From Dactylorhiza incarnata (Eukaryota; Streptophyta; Magnoliopsida; Asparagales; Orchidaceae), in the NCBI GenBank assembly GCA_033032865.1, contig JAWHQI010000201.1, positions 4,279,501 through 4,343,500 of the forward strand: a stretch of DNA of 64,000 nucleotides. Direction: 5' to 3'. Both the position numbers and the translations under genes were made by a program. Of this stretch, positions 10,634 through 20,387 are shown one piece after another; position 1 is the first letter of the stretch; the number at the start of each line of letters is the position of its first letter. The notes beneath the pieces were generated by a model. That model had not been told where the DNA came from, did not search any database, and saw nothing but the letters and a program-made list of their open reading frames with translations.

Positions 10634-11674
10634 TGGCTTTCACCTTTTCCATGATTTGGATATTGACACGAACAAGAAGACTCACGACGCCTTTCACACC
10701 TAGATCTACCGCACCTACAAAAGCATCTATCATCGCAATATGTTTCGCATCTAACGCAATACATACACCACAAGGGAGGAATGATCGACTCTAAAATAAT
10801 GATCGAAAGAGAGTCAGATTATTCCTCAAATTAACACAAAGGTTGCCAATCCTTTTGGAGAGCAAAACCAAGGCTATAGGCCAAGATCCGCTCAAGCAAA
10901 TTGGACCTACCCGATCCGGAATAAAAGAGGTTCGATAACAACAAAATCAATTTCAGAAATTGCAAGCGGAGTATTTAAAATCGCAGATAAAACGGATGCT
11001 CAACCTCCACAAATTCTAAAGCAAGAAAACACAAAGATGAGGGGGAGAAGTTACCCAACCCAGATTCAATAATCACACGAGATAAGTGGGAGAATCACTC
11101 TCTCCACGGATCCACTAGCGTCACACCAAATGGGGCTGCAACCTTTTCCTTGGAGTCGCACCGAAGGAATCCACGCTGGAGTCGCACCGATGAGGGGTGG
11201 AGGGAGCAAAGGGGTGGCTTCACACCTCAAGGGGGGCGGCGGCCAGGAGGAGTCCTCTTTTGGACGAAATTTTCAAGGGGAATTAGGGTTAAAATCTTTT
11301 CTAATTAATCCTCATCAAAGCCTCCTTATATAGGAGTTACAAGCGACACACAACCGTCCAAGATGGGGATGTAATCTCAACCATCCGGGCGGTTAAATAC
11401 ACACCAAGTATTAAAAGTGCAGGAAATAAAGAGTTCAAATGCTTATATGATTATAAAATTATTACCCAAACATGGAATAATTTTATATTCACCAATATAA
11501 AATAAAAGAACATAATAATTAAGAAAATTATTCTTCAAGTGGGCTTAGCACGCCGCGAGCGGAGGTTGTAATGCAGTCTTCCGTTAGCGTCATCATGACA
11601 CCTAAAATATTTATATTGTTGGGCCTCGGCAACCGGATCATCATCAAGTAGTGGAGGAGGGGATGCGACATCAA
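10634..11674 (-). repeat. 3' LTR of the chromovirus
   Basis: Matches 16645-17688 along almost its whole length. It has a TATA-like CTTATATAGGAG at 11331-11342 in the same place as in the other LTR. The last 46 codons of the polyprotein lie inside it (11535-11674). A small Cys-rich minus-strand reading at 10570-10773 is a by-product of this LTR and not a gene. Confidence 0.85.
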
Positions 11675-11933
11675 TCCTCCCCCGCTCAAAATCACGTATC
11701 TCCGATGCGTGGTCTGAGAGGTAGCCGTGGAGCAGAGCGGCATCCAAGCGTCGAAGCTCCATCTCGAGTACCCATGAGTCGTCCGAAGGGGGGCGGTCAC
11801 GCGAACGGATGAGGAAGCGGTAGGTATCACCATCAACAGTAACAAGTGGCTCAGCATCAAGTATCGTATCTGGAGTGAGAAATGTCTCGGGATACCTGGG
11901 AAACATGTCAGCAGTAGGAGGAAAAGAATGCAA
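11535..11933 (-). CDS. Chromodomain-like C-terminal part of the chromovirus polyprotein
   Basis: A 133-codon open stretch. Residues 22-74 fit a diverged chromodomain: the start TILDAEPLV, the strand YRFLIRSRD, then SDDSWVLEMEL and the helix LRRLDAALLHGYL. In chromoviruses this domain is attached to integrase and is thought to steer insertion to chromatin with certain histone marks. The acidic and basic tail after it (ending NLRSRRAKPT) is encoded within the 3' LTR, as known from some chromovirus groups. It is probably the continuation of the integrase ORF at 11986-12996, which ends in a short out-of-frame tail, so a frameshift separates the two. Confidence 0.7.
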   Translation of the reverse strand: MHSFPPTADMFPRYPETFLTPDTILDAEPLVTVDGDTYRFLIRSRDRPPSDDSWVLEMELRRLDAALLHGYLSDHASEIRDFERGRIDVASPPPLLDDDPVAEAQQYKYFRCHDDANGRLHYNLRSRRAKPT

Positions 11934-11985
11934 CTCACCATCCGATGATATACCTGTGGGGACCTAAAGAGAGAGATCATCCGAA

Positions 11986-13100
11986 CTACCACTCCCCAAC
12001 CCATTTGAAATTGTAGTGGAGGGAGAAGACGAAAAAGAATTCAACTCTTGTGGAGGTGACAAATGACGTTAAATTCGAGACATTAAAAATGGGGGAGATA
12101 CCCGAATCAGCAGGCAAATCCAAAACGAAAGCATTGTCACCTAGCTTCTTTATAATCTGAAAAGGGCCGACACGCTTTGGTGGTAACTTTTTAATGGTGC
12201 CAGATGGCAGTCGTTCGGGAACTAACCGGACTAAAACCAGATCTCCGACTTTAAAGTGTGACACTCTCCTATGTAGATTAGCGTGCGCTTGATAGGACTC
12301 GTATTGAGAAGTCAAGGTAGCTCGTATACGTGCATGTAGATCATGAATGTGTTGGGCGAAGTATTGTGCAAATTGACTTATTTTATATGTTAGTGGTAAT
12401 GGGACCAAGTCAAGGGGCACTGGAGCCTTATACCTGTGAACAATCTCATTAGGTGACAAACCCGTGGACCTATTCTTAGAGTTATTGTACGCCAATTGGG
12501 CATGGGGAAGAAGTAGATCCCACGTGCCTTTGTGATCACTCACAAGACACCAAAGAAGGTTCCCCAAACTCCGATTGACCACCTCCGTTTGCCCATCGGT
12601 TTGTGGGTGATAAGCAGCGGAGAATAGTAACTTCGTTCCCATTAAAATCCATAAAGTCTTCCAAAAATAGCTAGTGAATTTTACATCCCTATCCGAGACA
12701 ATTGTCTTCGCCACTCCGCGATCCCTAACGACCTCTTTAAAATATACTTTTTCTATGTGAGATGCATCGTTGGTCCTAGTGCACGGAATAAAATATGCCA
12801 TTTTTGAAAACCTATCCACAACTACAAAAATAGAATCGTGACGGCGTAAAGTGGTGGGTAGGCCTAAAACAAAGTCCATACTCACGTCTTCACATGGTGT
12901 GGAAGGGATAGGCAAGGGTGTATATAATCCTACGTTGGTTTTGGTGCCCTTGGATACCTGACAGGTACGACAACTACTCACTCCCCTTCCCACCATCGCC
13001 TTAAGTTTAGGCCAATAAATTTCTCCTCAACTAGCGTAATGGTCTTATCCCTACCAAAATGGCCACTCAATCCTCCGCTATGCAGCTCCCAGATGATATG
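11986..13100 (-). pseudogene. Integrase of the chromovirus
   Basis: Integrase inserts the cDNA copy into the genome in the nucleus. The N-terminal HHCC zinc site is split: the His part (GGLSGHFGRDKT) is read around 13060 in a different frame, and the Cys pair (CRTCQ) starts the main ORF at 12996. The DDE core is intact by eye: first Asp in SMDFVLGL, second in SDRDVKF, Glu in TDGQTE. The C-terminal GPF/Y-type module follows (GDLVLVRL, then KRVGPFQIIKKLG). The ORF runs to 11986 with a foreign-looking final 20 residues after the word FNVSNLT, marking another frameshift before the chromodomain. Broken frame in an otherwise conserved enzyme. Confidence 0.85.
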
Positions 13101-13924
13101 GAGATGCAAAGATGACTACGGGATACATAACTTCCCATGCCTAAATAGATAGTTATCCTTAATAAAAAACGCAAATATAGTCGTGGGGGAACTATCCTGG
13201 GCAGATAAATATAAATCCTGAAAATCTGGGCAGGTAGCGTACTTATCCTTAATGCGCTCGAATCCTACAACATTAACCTCCATGGTAGGAAGCAAAATGG
13301 TAAGGCGACTAAGAGCGTCGATGACTCGGTTGTCAGCTCCCTTAAGGTGATTGAGATTATACGTGTAACCTTGTAGGAAAGATACCCACTTAGCGTGACG
13401 CGGGCTGATTTTATGCTGGCTATTGATGAACCGCAATGCTTCGTGATCAGAGAGGATCACAAACTCCTTGGAGAGGAGATAGTGCCTCCAATGGTGCAAA
13501 CACCGTACAACCGCATAAAACTCCCTGTCGTAGTTCGAATAATTTAACTTAGCACCAGATAACTTCTCACTAAAGTAACTCACAGGGTGCCCTTCCTGAC
13601 TCAAAACACCTCCTAATCCCACACCAGAAGCGTCACAAGTAAGCTCAAAGACTTTGGTGAAATCAGGTAGACATAAGACATGTGCCTCAATCATAAGCTT
13701 CTTAATGCTTTGGAAAGCATATGTGGCGGACTTCGTCCAGGTGAACTCGCCCTTCTTCATGCAATCAGTAATGGGGGCCATGATGCTACTGAAGTCCCAT
13801 ATAAGACGGCGGTAAAATGTAGCTAACCCGTGGAAACTACGCACCTCTCGTAATGTGGTCGGCTCGGGCCAGTCCCTAATGTCTTGGACCTTGCTAGGGT
13901 CAACTCTAATGCCCTCCGATCCGA
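13101..13924 (-). pseudogene. RNase H and RT connection of the chromovirus
   Basis: The 243-codon ORF (13116-13844) begins in the RT thumb/connection (RSFHGLATFYRRLIWDFS). It holds the RNase H domain with catalytic acids visible in LTCDASGVGLGG, the Glu of YDREFYAV, the Asp of ILSDHEAL and the Asp in GADNRVIDALSR. RNase H degrades the RNA strand of the RNA-DNA hybrid. The segment 13845-13924 (words GIRVDPSKVQ) connects it to RT in another frame; a 1-base loss at the end of the RT ORF near 13925 explains the break. It stops at 13116 with integrase N-terminus continuing in other frames. Confidence 0.85.
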
Positions 13925-14836
13925 CTATGTATCTAAGAACTCCACTTTAGGGACATAGAAAGTGCACTTCTTAAGGTTAAGAAATAATGTTTCCTTCAGC
14001 AGGGTGGAAAAAATCGCTCTCATGTGGGAGGTGTGCTCGGCAGTGGTGGTGCTATAAATCAATATGTCGTCAAAGTAGACTACCACAAACCTTCCCATGA
14101 ACGGCCGAAATACGTGGGTAATCATCCGCGAAAAGGTGCTAGGGGCATTGGATAGCCCAAAGGGCATCACAAGCCACTCGTATAACCCATCCTTAGACTT
14201 AAACACAGTCTTCCATTCGTCTCCCTCGCGGATCAAAATCTGGTGATAGCCACTCCGTAAATCTAACTTCGAAAAGATAGTGGCGCCAGATAAGACATCT
14301 AAGAGGTCATCTAATCGTGGAATAGGAAATCTATACTTGATGGTAATCTTGTTGATAGCACGACTATCAACACACATCCACCATGTACCATCCTTCTTGG
14401 GGGAAAGCAAGGCTGGTACCGCACATGGACTCATGCTAGTACTAATGAACCCCTTCTTCAATAGGTTCTCAATTTGGGTCTGTAACTCCTTGTGGGCAGC
14501 AGGATGGAGTCGATAATGGGGTTGGTTGGGCAAAGAGGAGCCCGGGACCAGATCTATCGCATGCTGAATATCCTTAAGCGGGGGTAATGATGACCGCAAC
14601 TCCTCCGGGTACACATCCCTATACTCTTCCAACAGTACCCGTAACTCTCTGGGTAGATCTTCCAAAACACTAGAATCAGGCTTCGCACTCATAAGTACTA
14701 GTGCATACATCACTCCATCAAGAAACAGATCCTTCACAAACTCCTTCCTACCAACTAGACTCAACGCTTTCCTCTCCATTGGGACGGTGGTGTCCTTAGC
14801 CAAAACTACTGGCTCCTTTGGGATGGTCGACCTCAA
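13925..14836 (-). pseudogene. Reverse transcriptase of the chromovirus
   Basis: A 303-codon open stretch. RT landmarks in order: CAVPALLSPKKDGTWWMCVD (here W-W-M instead of the common W-R-M), [34 protein letters not shown] and the catalytic box YFDD near 14060, followed by the thumb. This domain makes the cDNA in the cytoplasmic particle. Upstream it is separated from the gag-protease ORF by a TAG (14989), a 50-codon in-frame continuation with a second stop near 14840, and a 1-base frameshift. Downstream the frame is lost at VEFL near 13930 through loss of one base. The catalytic motif itself is intact. Confidence 0.85.
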
Positions 14837-14988
14837 TGTGATGGTTTGCCATTGAATTTAAATTTATACATATTGGCTCTACCAAAATGCGTCACATCAC
14901 GGTCATAGAGCCAAGGGCGGCCTAGTAACACATGACAAGCATCCATCGATATGACATCACACCAAACCTCATCAGTATAAGATTTGAA

Positions 14989-16398
14989 CTAGAGGGGAAC
15001 TAGGCACCGCTTGGTAACCGGAATGGTGACCTTGCTGATCCAGGCTACTTGATAGGGGGTCGGGTGTGGTTCCGTGGTCAGGGACATACGTGTGATGGCA
15101 CTCTCAGAAATGACATTCACACAGCTACCACTATCAATAATCATCTTGCAAATCTTCTCACCACTCTTAAAGATCAGAGAGAATATGCTCGTCCTTTTCC
15201 AATCATCTAACGGACGAGGAGTGGTTAAGATACAACGCATCACCATAAGGTGGTGATCGTCCTCTAAATCACTTGGGACCCTATCTGGGTCACTCTCCTC
15301 TTCAGCCTCATATACGTAATCAGCGGGGTCGGTAGTCGAATCTAAAAGGGCTATGGCCTTAGTCTTCGTTGGGCATTCGAAGTCATAGTGACCTTGAATG
15401 CCGCAAGAATAACATGTAGTATTGTCCTTGCTAACCTTCCCTATGGGGACACGCTCACTCGCGGGATTCCTATTGTTTCTAGCAGTGATCACTACAGACT
15501 TCGACTCGGAGGACCTAAACTTTCCCTTATCCGGATACGTGGAGGAAGACGCTCCAACAGTGGACTTGTTCTTCATGTGGGAATAACGAGAGTGGGCCTT
15601 TGAGGCTAGATTCTTTTCAATGTCAAGGGCAGCATTGAAAGTCGTGTTCAGGTCTGTATGACCATAGCGCTGGAGCTTCCTCTGAATATCGGGTTGAAGC
15701 CCCTTACGAAATCTAGATAGGGTGACCTCGGGAATCTCCCTAAGATCACAACGCACCATACGGTCCTTCAACTTCCCCATATATTCAGCTACCGAATTTG
15801 AGCCCTGCCGCAGGGTGGCAAGCTCATCGAACATCTGTGTTCGGTGGTACGCTGGGACGTACTGATCGGTCAGCAAATTCTTCATAATCGGCCAACCTAT
15901 AATTGGTACTCCCTGTCCGGATCCTAATCTCCGTTCCTCATTCAGCCAAAAAGTCTTCGCACGACCCGTTAACTTCATCCTGGCAACTTGGACCTTTTGA
16001 GTGTCCGTAAGGTTGTGCCATTCGTAGTAGCATTCCATATCCACTACCCAAGTAAGGAAGACCTGGGGATCTCCCAAACCATCGTAAGTGGGGGCGTCAA
16101 TCTTAATGGACCTAGAAATATCAAAGCCACGCTCATGGCGGTGTTCACGATGGGGCACTCGGGGAGAGTCCCCATCAGAATCCGAATCATGGACCTGTTG
16201 GTGCCGGTTGGGCTGCCCAACATTAACGGGTGGTGGTGGCCCTCCTTGATTCAGAAGAATTTGGGCTAACATGGTCCTAAGTTCAGTCATCTCGATACGT
16301 AGCCCCTCCATGGCCTCAGCGTTACGATCCCCGTGCTCATTCGCAGCCATCCTAGATGATGAAGGTGTGTTATACTCCGTTCCTAGTCTAGTGCGCAT
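14989..16398 (-). CDS. Gag-protease ORF of the chromovirus
   Basis: A 469-codon ORF with an ATG at 16398, about 230 bases after the primer site. Order: a short helical region with Met/Leu repeats (residues 30-55), a Pro-rich spacer, the gag core (IDAPTYDGLGDPQVFL, then KLTGRAKTFW and the block ending RFRKGLQPDIQ), a complete CCHC zinc knuckle near residue 329 (CYSCGIQGHYDFEC) that binds RNA, an acidic spacer, and the protease active site IIDSGSCVNVIS near residue 421 with D-S-G intact. Gag packages the RNA and the protease matures the polyprotein. The TAG at 14989-14991 falls in the middle of protease homology, so it is most likely a mutation rather than the natural end. Confidence 0.85.
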   Translation of the reverse strand: MRTRLGTEYNTPSSSRMAANEHGDRNAEAMEGLRIEMTELRTMLAQILLNQGGPPPPVNVGQPNRHQQVHDSDSDGDSPRVPHREHRHERGFDISRSIKIDAPTYDGLGDPQVFLTWVVDMECYYEWHNLTDTQKVQVARMKLTGRAKTFWLNEERRLGSGQGVPIIGWPIMKNLLTDQYVPAYHRTQMFDELATLRQGSNSVAEYMGKLKDRMVRCDLREIPEVTLSRFRKGLQPDIQRKLQRYGHTDLNTTFNAALDIEKNLASKAHSRYSHMKNKSTVGASSSTYPDKGKFRSSESKSVVITARNNRNPASERVPIGKVSKDNTTCYSCGIQGHYDFECPTKTKAIALLDSTTDPADYVYEAEEESDPDRVPSDLEDDHHLMVMRCILTTPRPLDDWKRTSIFSLIFKSGEKICKMIIDSGSCVNVISESAITRMSLTTEPHPTPYQVAWISKVTIPVTKRCLVPL

Positions 16399-16630
16399 GC
16401 AGTTTTGGACAAAATAATACGGAGTGAATTTTTGTAGTGCAGATTAAAAATCAAAATTTTGGCAGAAAAATATTTTCGGGATGTGACTAACAGTGAGAAC
16501 TTCCAGAAATTTTTTTGACGAAAAATAAAGATTTTAGCCCGCTATTCGCAGACCACCGATTTTTTTTGATTAGTTTACGCCACGGAAATGAGTACCGAGG
16601 TTATATCAATTGAGAAATTTATACGACCGA

Positions 16631-16641
16631 CTTTGATACCA
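16631..16641 (-). other. Primer binding site (tRNA-iMet type) of the chromovirus
   Basis: Minus strand reads TGGTATCAAAG, three bases after an LTR end AATCA. The usual plant iMet site is TGGTATCAGAGC, so this has one early mismatch. It fixes the inner border of the 5' LTR at 16645. Confidence 0.75.
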
Positions 16642-16644
16642 AAT

Positions 16645-17688
16645 TGATTTGGGGGTTTCCGTGATTTGGAGATTGACACGAACAAGAAGACTCACGACGC
16701 CTTTCACACCTAGATCTACCGCACCTACACAAGCATCTATCGTCACAATACGTTTCACATCTAACGCAGCACATACACCACAAGGGAGGAATGATCGACT
16801 CTAAAATAACGATCGGAAGAGAGTCAGATTATTCCCCAAATTAACACAAAGGTTGCCAATCCTTTTGGAGAGCAAAACCAAGGCTATAAGCCAAGATCCA
16901 CTCAAGCAAATTGGACCTACCCGATCCGGAATAAAAGAGGTTCGATAACAACAAAATTAATTTCAAAAATTGCAAGGGGAGTATTTAAAATCGCGGATAA
17001 AACGGATGCTCAACCTCCACAAACTCTAAAGCAAGAAAACACAAAGATGAGGGGGAGAAGTTACCCAACCCAGATTCAATAATCACACGAGATAAGTGGG
17101 AGAATCACTCTCTCCACGGATCCACCGGCGTTACACCAAATGGGGCTGCAACCTTTTCCTTGGAATCGCACCGAAGGAATCCACGCCGGAGTCACACCGA
17201 TGAGGGGTGGAGAGATCAAAGGGGTGGCTTCACACCACAAGGGGGGGGGGGGCAACGACAAGGAGGAGTCCTCTTTTGGCCGAAACTTTCAAGGGGAATT
17301 AGGGTTAAAATCTTTTCTACTTAATCCTCATCAAAGCCTCCTTATATAGGAGTTACAAGCGACACACAACCGTCCAAGATGGGGATGTAATCTCAACCAT
17401 CCGGGCGGTTAAATACACACCAAATATTAAAAGTGCAGGAAATAAAGAGTTCAAATGCTTATATGAATATAAAATTATTACCCAAACATGGAATAATTTT
17501 ATATTCACCAATATAAAATAAAAGAACATAATAATTAAGAAAATTATTCTTCAAGTGGGCTTAGCACGCCGCGGGCGGAGGTTGCAATGCAGTCTTCCGT
17601 TAGCGTCATCACGACACCTAAAATCTATATATTGTTGGGCCTCGACAACCGGATCATCATCAAGTAGTGGAGGAGGGGCCGCGTCATC
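16645..17688 (-). repeat. 5' LTR of the chromovirus
   Basis: On the minus strand it starts near TGATGACGCGG and ends AAATCA next to the primer site. A TATA-like box (TATATAAG on the minus strand) lies at 17338-17350. A run of G residues at 17246-17255 corresponds to a shorter G/C stretch in the other LTR. The far end also carries the copied C-terminal coding tail of pol with the same length and frame as in the 3' LTR. Confidence 0.85.
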
Positions 17689-17699
17689 ACATATTTAAT

Positions 17700-18070
17700 T
17701 CCTATGAGAAATATATTCTCAAAGGCACAAATATTATCATAGAAATTAATTTTCAAAGGCAACATTTATTCCCCTATGAATTATATTCTCGAGGCAGCAA
17801 TTACTCTCGCAGGAATTATTTTCTCAAATGCAGCATTTTTATTCTGGTAGGAATTATTTTCTTGGAGGCAACATTTTTATTCCGATAGGAATTATTTTCT
17901 CGGAGGCAGCATTTTTATTCTCATAGGAATTATTTTCTTGAAGGCAACATTTTTATTCCCGTAAAAATTATTTTCTCGAAGGAAGCATTTTTATTCTCGT
18001 AGGAATTATTTTCTCGAAGGGAGCATTTTACTCCCATAGAAATTATTTTCTCGAAGGTAGTATTTTGTTT
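17700..18070. repeat. 38-bp minisatellite, about nine units
   Basis: Units of the form GGCAACATTTTTATTCC followed by GATAGGAATTATTTTCTCGA repeat at a 38-base period (best copies 17830-18020). First and last units are decayed. It begins directly at the edge of the chromovirus 5' LTR. No coding frame persists through it in a meaningful way. Confidence 0.85.
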
Positions 18071-18618
18071 TATTTTGCCAAGGGCACATAATTTACGAAG
18101 GCGCGCTTATTACCGAAGGCACAAGTATTTCAATAAGCACGTATCTCTCGGATGAAGCATAATAATTCAAACTAAGGTACTATAAATATATTTAGTTTAC
18201 TTGGGAATTATTCTCAAGTAAACCATAAATCTTATTTCCATTCATAGGCCCCAACAATTATATACCTTTTACATTTGCATATTATCTCCATGAAACACTA
18301 GGTAGATCTTTATGTTAATTGAAGCCTTCTTATAAGCAAAGTATGTTAAGATTTCACCCAAAGTTTTCATATTAAGCATTACAGCTAAATCTAGTTTTTG
18401 TCTGGAACTAAAATGGGGACGTCAAAATAGTTCTAGGGACAGAAAGAGTGTGAATTCCTCAAATAGGACTATCCATCAATAAGTAGGACGAATGGAGAAT
18501 AAGAAAGCAGAAGTAACAGGAGGGTGAACAGAAGTCTCAAATCCAATCCAACCAGGTGTCCACATTCAACCTTTTGGCAATCATAACTTTAGATTGCAAA
18601 ATTGAGAAGCGGGAAGAA
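18071..18618. other. Noncoding flank of the giant nested insertion
   Basis: AT-rich text with no gene recognised. The last 200 bases and the text after 61937 were contiguous before the giant element inserted, because the 5-bp duplication AGGTC brackets it. I could not recognise a host gene in the rejoined sequence. Confidence 0.4.
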
Positions 18619-18819
18619 AGGTCTGTAAGATCCCCCTCCTCCTTACCGGAGAGTTTCCCGGATCTTATGCCCAGAACCGCCGTCTTACGGTGACCCCAAC
18701 TCACAGGTTAGCTGTCACCGTTCAACGCCAATCCTGCCAGCTAAATCGATCATATCTCAGGCCAATTGCAAGAACTAATAAGTACAAATAAGACCAGTCC
18801 ACAACCACAGCACGCATAT

Positions 18820-19354
18820 CTTTAACTACTATATAGAATAAGCTCCCTTTGGTACAACATTCAAAATTTCCAAATATATCCTCATTCTTTTACTTCAACG
18901 ACTTAACATATATTATAAAAAAATGGGAATTCATAAAATATGATGACTATTTGTGTAATTACATCATATTCCAATAATAAAAATACTGATGGAAATTCAT
19001 AAAATCCAAAATATTTTTAGTAGGCCTCCTAGACCTACTATGGTAGGTTATTATTAGGCCTCCAAAACTAATTTCGAAATATAATGACTTACTTTAAAAT
19101 GATTTTTTTGTTAAAATATAAATATTTTTGAAAAGTATAATTATAAAATATTGATGTATATTTTTTACGGTCATTTTGAGCACTCATATGTATATGTTGC
19201 GGGCGAAGCCCACCGGGGGCAGGCGAAGCCCGTCGTCGCCGGCCGGGTACTGTCGTATACAGATAACCTGCTCGAATGCAAGCCCAACCCGCTCGAATGC
19301 GGGCGCAACACGCTAAGAGTCAGCGAGCACATGCGAAGCCCGTGCGGAGCTGCT
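18820..19354. other. LTR-specific insertion, half AT-rich and half GC-rich
   Basis: Absent from the 5' LTR at the matching point (56080-56100). The first 370 bases are AT-rich with near-direct repeats AATTCATAAAAT; the last 150 bases are GC-rich with three copies of GCGAAGCCC and two of GCTCGAATGC. Borders fall in CATAT/GTATG text, so an exact target duplication cannot be fixed. No terminal inverted repeat seen. Family unknown. Confidence 0.6.
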
Positions 19355-19963
19355 CGTATGTATATATGTAAGAAAGTGCAAATAGTCCACAATGAAACAA
19401 AAGATAAGAGAGTGCAAGGGCTTAAGCCCGATACAGATCCAAAAATTGACTAATAAAGGTAAACCACTCTCTCACTCTACATTATGCTGAAGCAACACAA
19501 AATACTCTCCAACCTACCGTCGTGTGGAAGTAATGATGCGCGACATCTGCTCCTCAGGCTCTGCCGTCACGTCCTTCCTGACGTACTGCGGCCCCTGCTC
19601 CTCGATCTCGTGGTGTTACGATCACAACTGACCGTTAGCAAAAAAGAATAAGCCATTTTGTCCCCGCCTCCCCCCACGACTCCTAAGTACCGAGCTGGAG
19701 GACGAAGCGAAGGACAACAAGGGGTAAAAGAAGGTCTAGATGACAGGAATTGTACTAACAATATATTCAATAAGTGATTTAGAATATTTACTTCAGGTCC
19801 CAGACCTTCCTTTCTCAGAATATTTACTTTTATTGGTAACTACCCTAGTCAAGGTTACCCTCATGGTTGCTCTAAATTACTTAAGTATGATTTAGACTTC
19901 TTCTAGGGATCTTGACGACCTTTTTAATGATGTGTGGTGTAGATCCTTAGATGTTCACCTATA

Positions 19964-20387
19964 TGATGCAGGACGTCGGGGCCCCGACCGCACCCCATAG
20001 CATCACACCAGCTAGCGGACCACGACCAAGCATGCCTACCTGAAGGACTGCAGTCTAGGCACCCCAACCCATCTCCGCGCCTGTTCTCAGTGCAGCTGGT
20101 TGATGATGCTGGGGCTCGATCCCCACCTCCTTGATAAGAACCACTCCTAATAGGCCTTACCACCAACTCACCTGCAGGTCAGTTGGTGTTAAGGCCTGTT
20201 AGGAGAGGTTCTTATCAAGGAGGTATGGGGATCGAGCCCCAGCCTCAACAACCCGCAGCGCTGAGAACATGCACGAAGATGGGTTGGGGTACCTGGACTG
20301 CAGTCCTTATGGCAGGCATGCTTGGTCGTGGTCCGCTAGCTGGTGTGATGCCATGGGGTGCGGTCGGGGCCCCAGCGTCCTGCATCA
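19964..20387. mobile_element. 424-bp foldback element with tRNA-like boxes in each arm
   Basis: The element is almost entirely an inverted repeat: each arm is about 200 bases, starting TGATGCAGGACG, with a centre near 20176. Flanks are CTATA on both sides (19959-19963 and 20388-20392), and the empty site is seen in the other LTR near 57571. The arms carry GGTCAGTTGGT (20177-20187) and GGGATCGAGCCC (20228-20239), which look like pol III A and B boxes at tRNA-like spacing. Apparent ORFs on both strands are mirror images and not genes. It could be a MITE or an inverted pair of tRNA-derived SINE fragments. Confidence 0.85.

Larger units (their letters stand above)
10634..17688 (-). mobile_element. 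Near full-length chromovirus (Ty3/gypsy with chromodomain)
   Basis: Two LTRs of about 1.04 kb in the same orientation enclose, on the minus strand, primer site, gag-protease, RT, RNase H, integrase and a chromodomain-like tail in that order. LTR copies are very similar by eye (for example both keep the TATATAGGAGTTAC block). The coding region has one in-frame TAG and a handful of 1-base frameshifts, so the copy is recent in age but inactive. The outer LTR borders do not show a convincing 5-bp target duplication, and the first about 18 bases of the left LTR differ from the right, which suggests damage or rearrangement at that end. Confidence 0.9.

Noticed and set aside
10570..10773. Minus-strand 67-codon Cys-rich small peptide, resembling a secreted Cys-rich peptide
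   Set aside because: It lies mostly in the left LTR of the chromovirus, and the matching part of the other LTR does not keep the pattern. No signal peptide.
11130..11333. ORF MGLQPFPW... present twice (also 17140-17349)
   Set aside because: It is the LTR of the chromovirus read in an antisense frame; both copies exist only because the LTR is duplicated.
17700..18070. CRISPR-like array at the 38-bp repeat
   Set aside because: Contiguous tandem repeat, no spacers, no cas genes, eukaryotic context.
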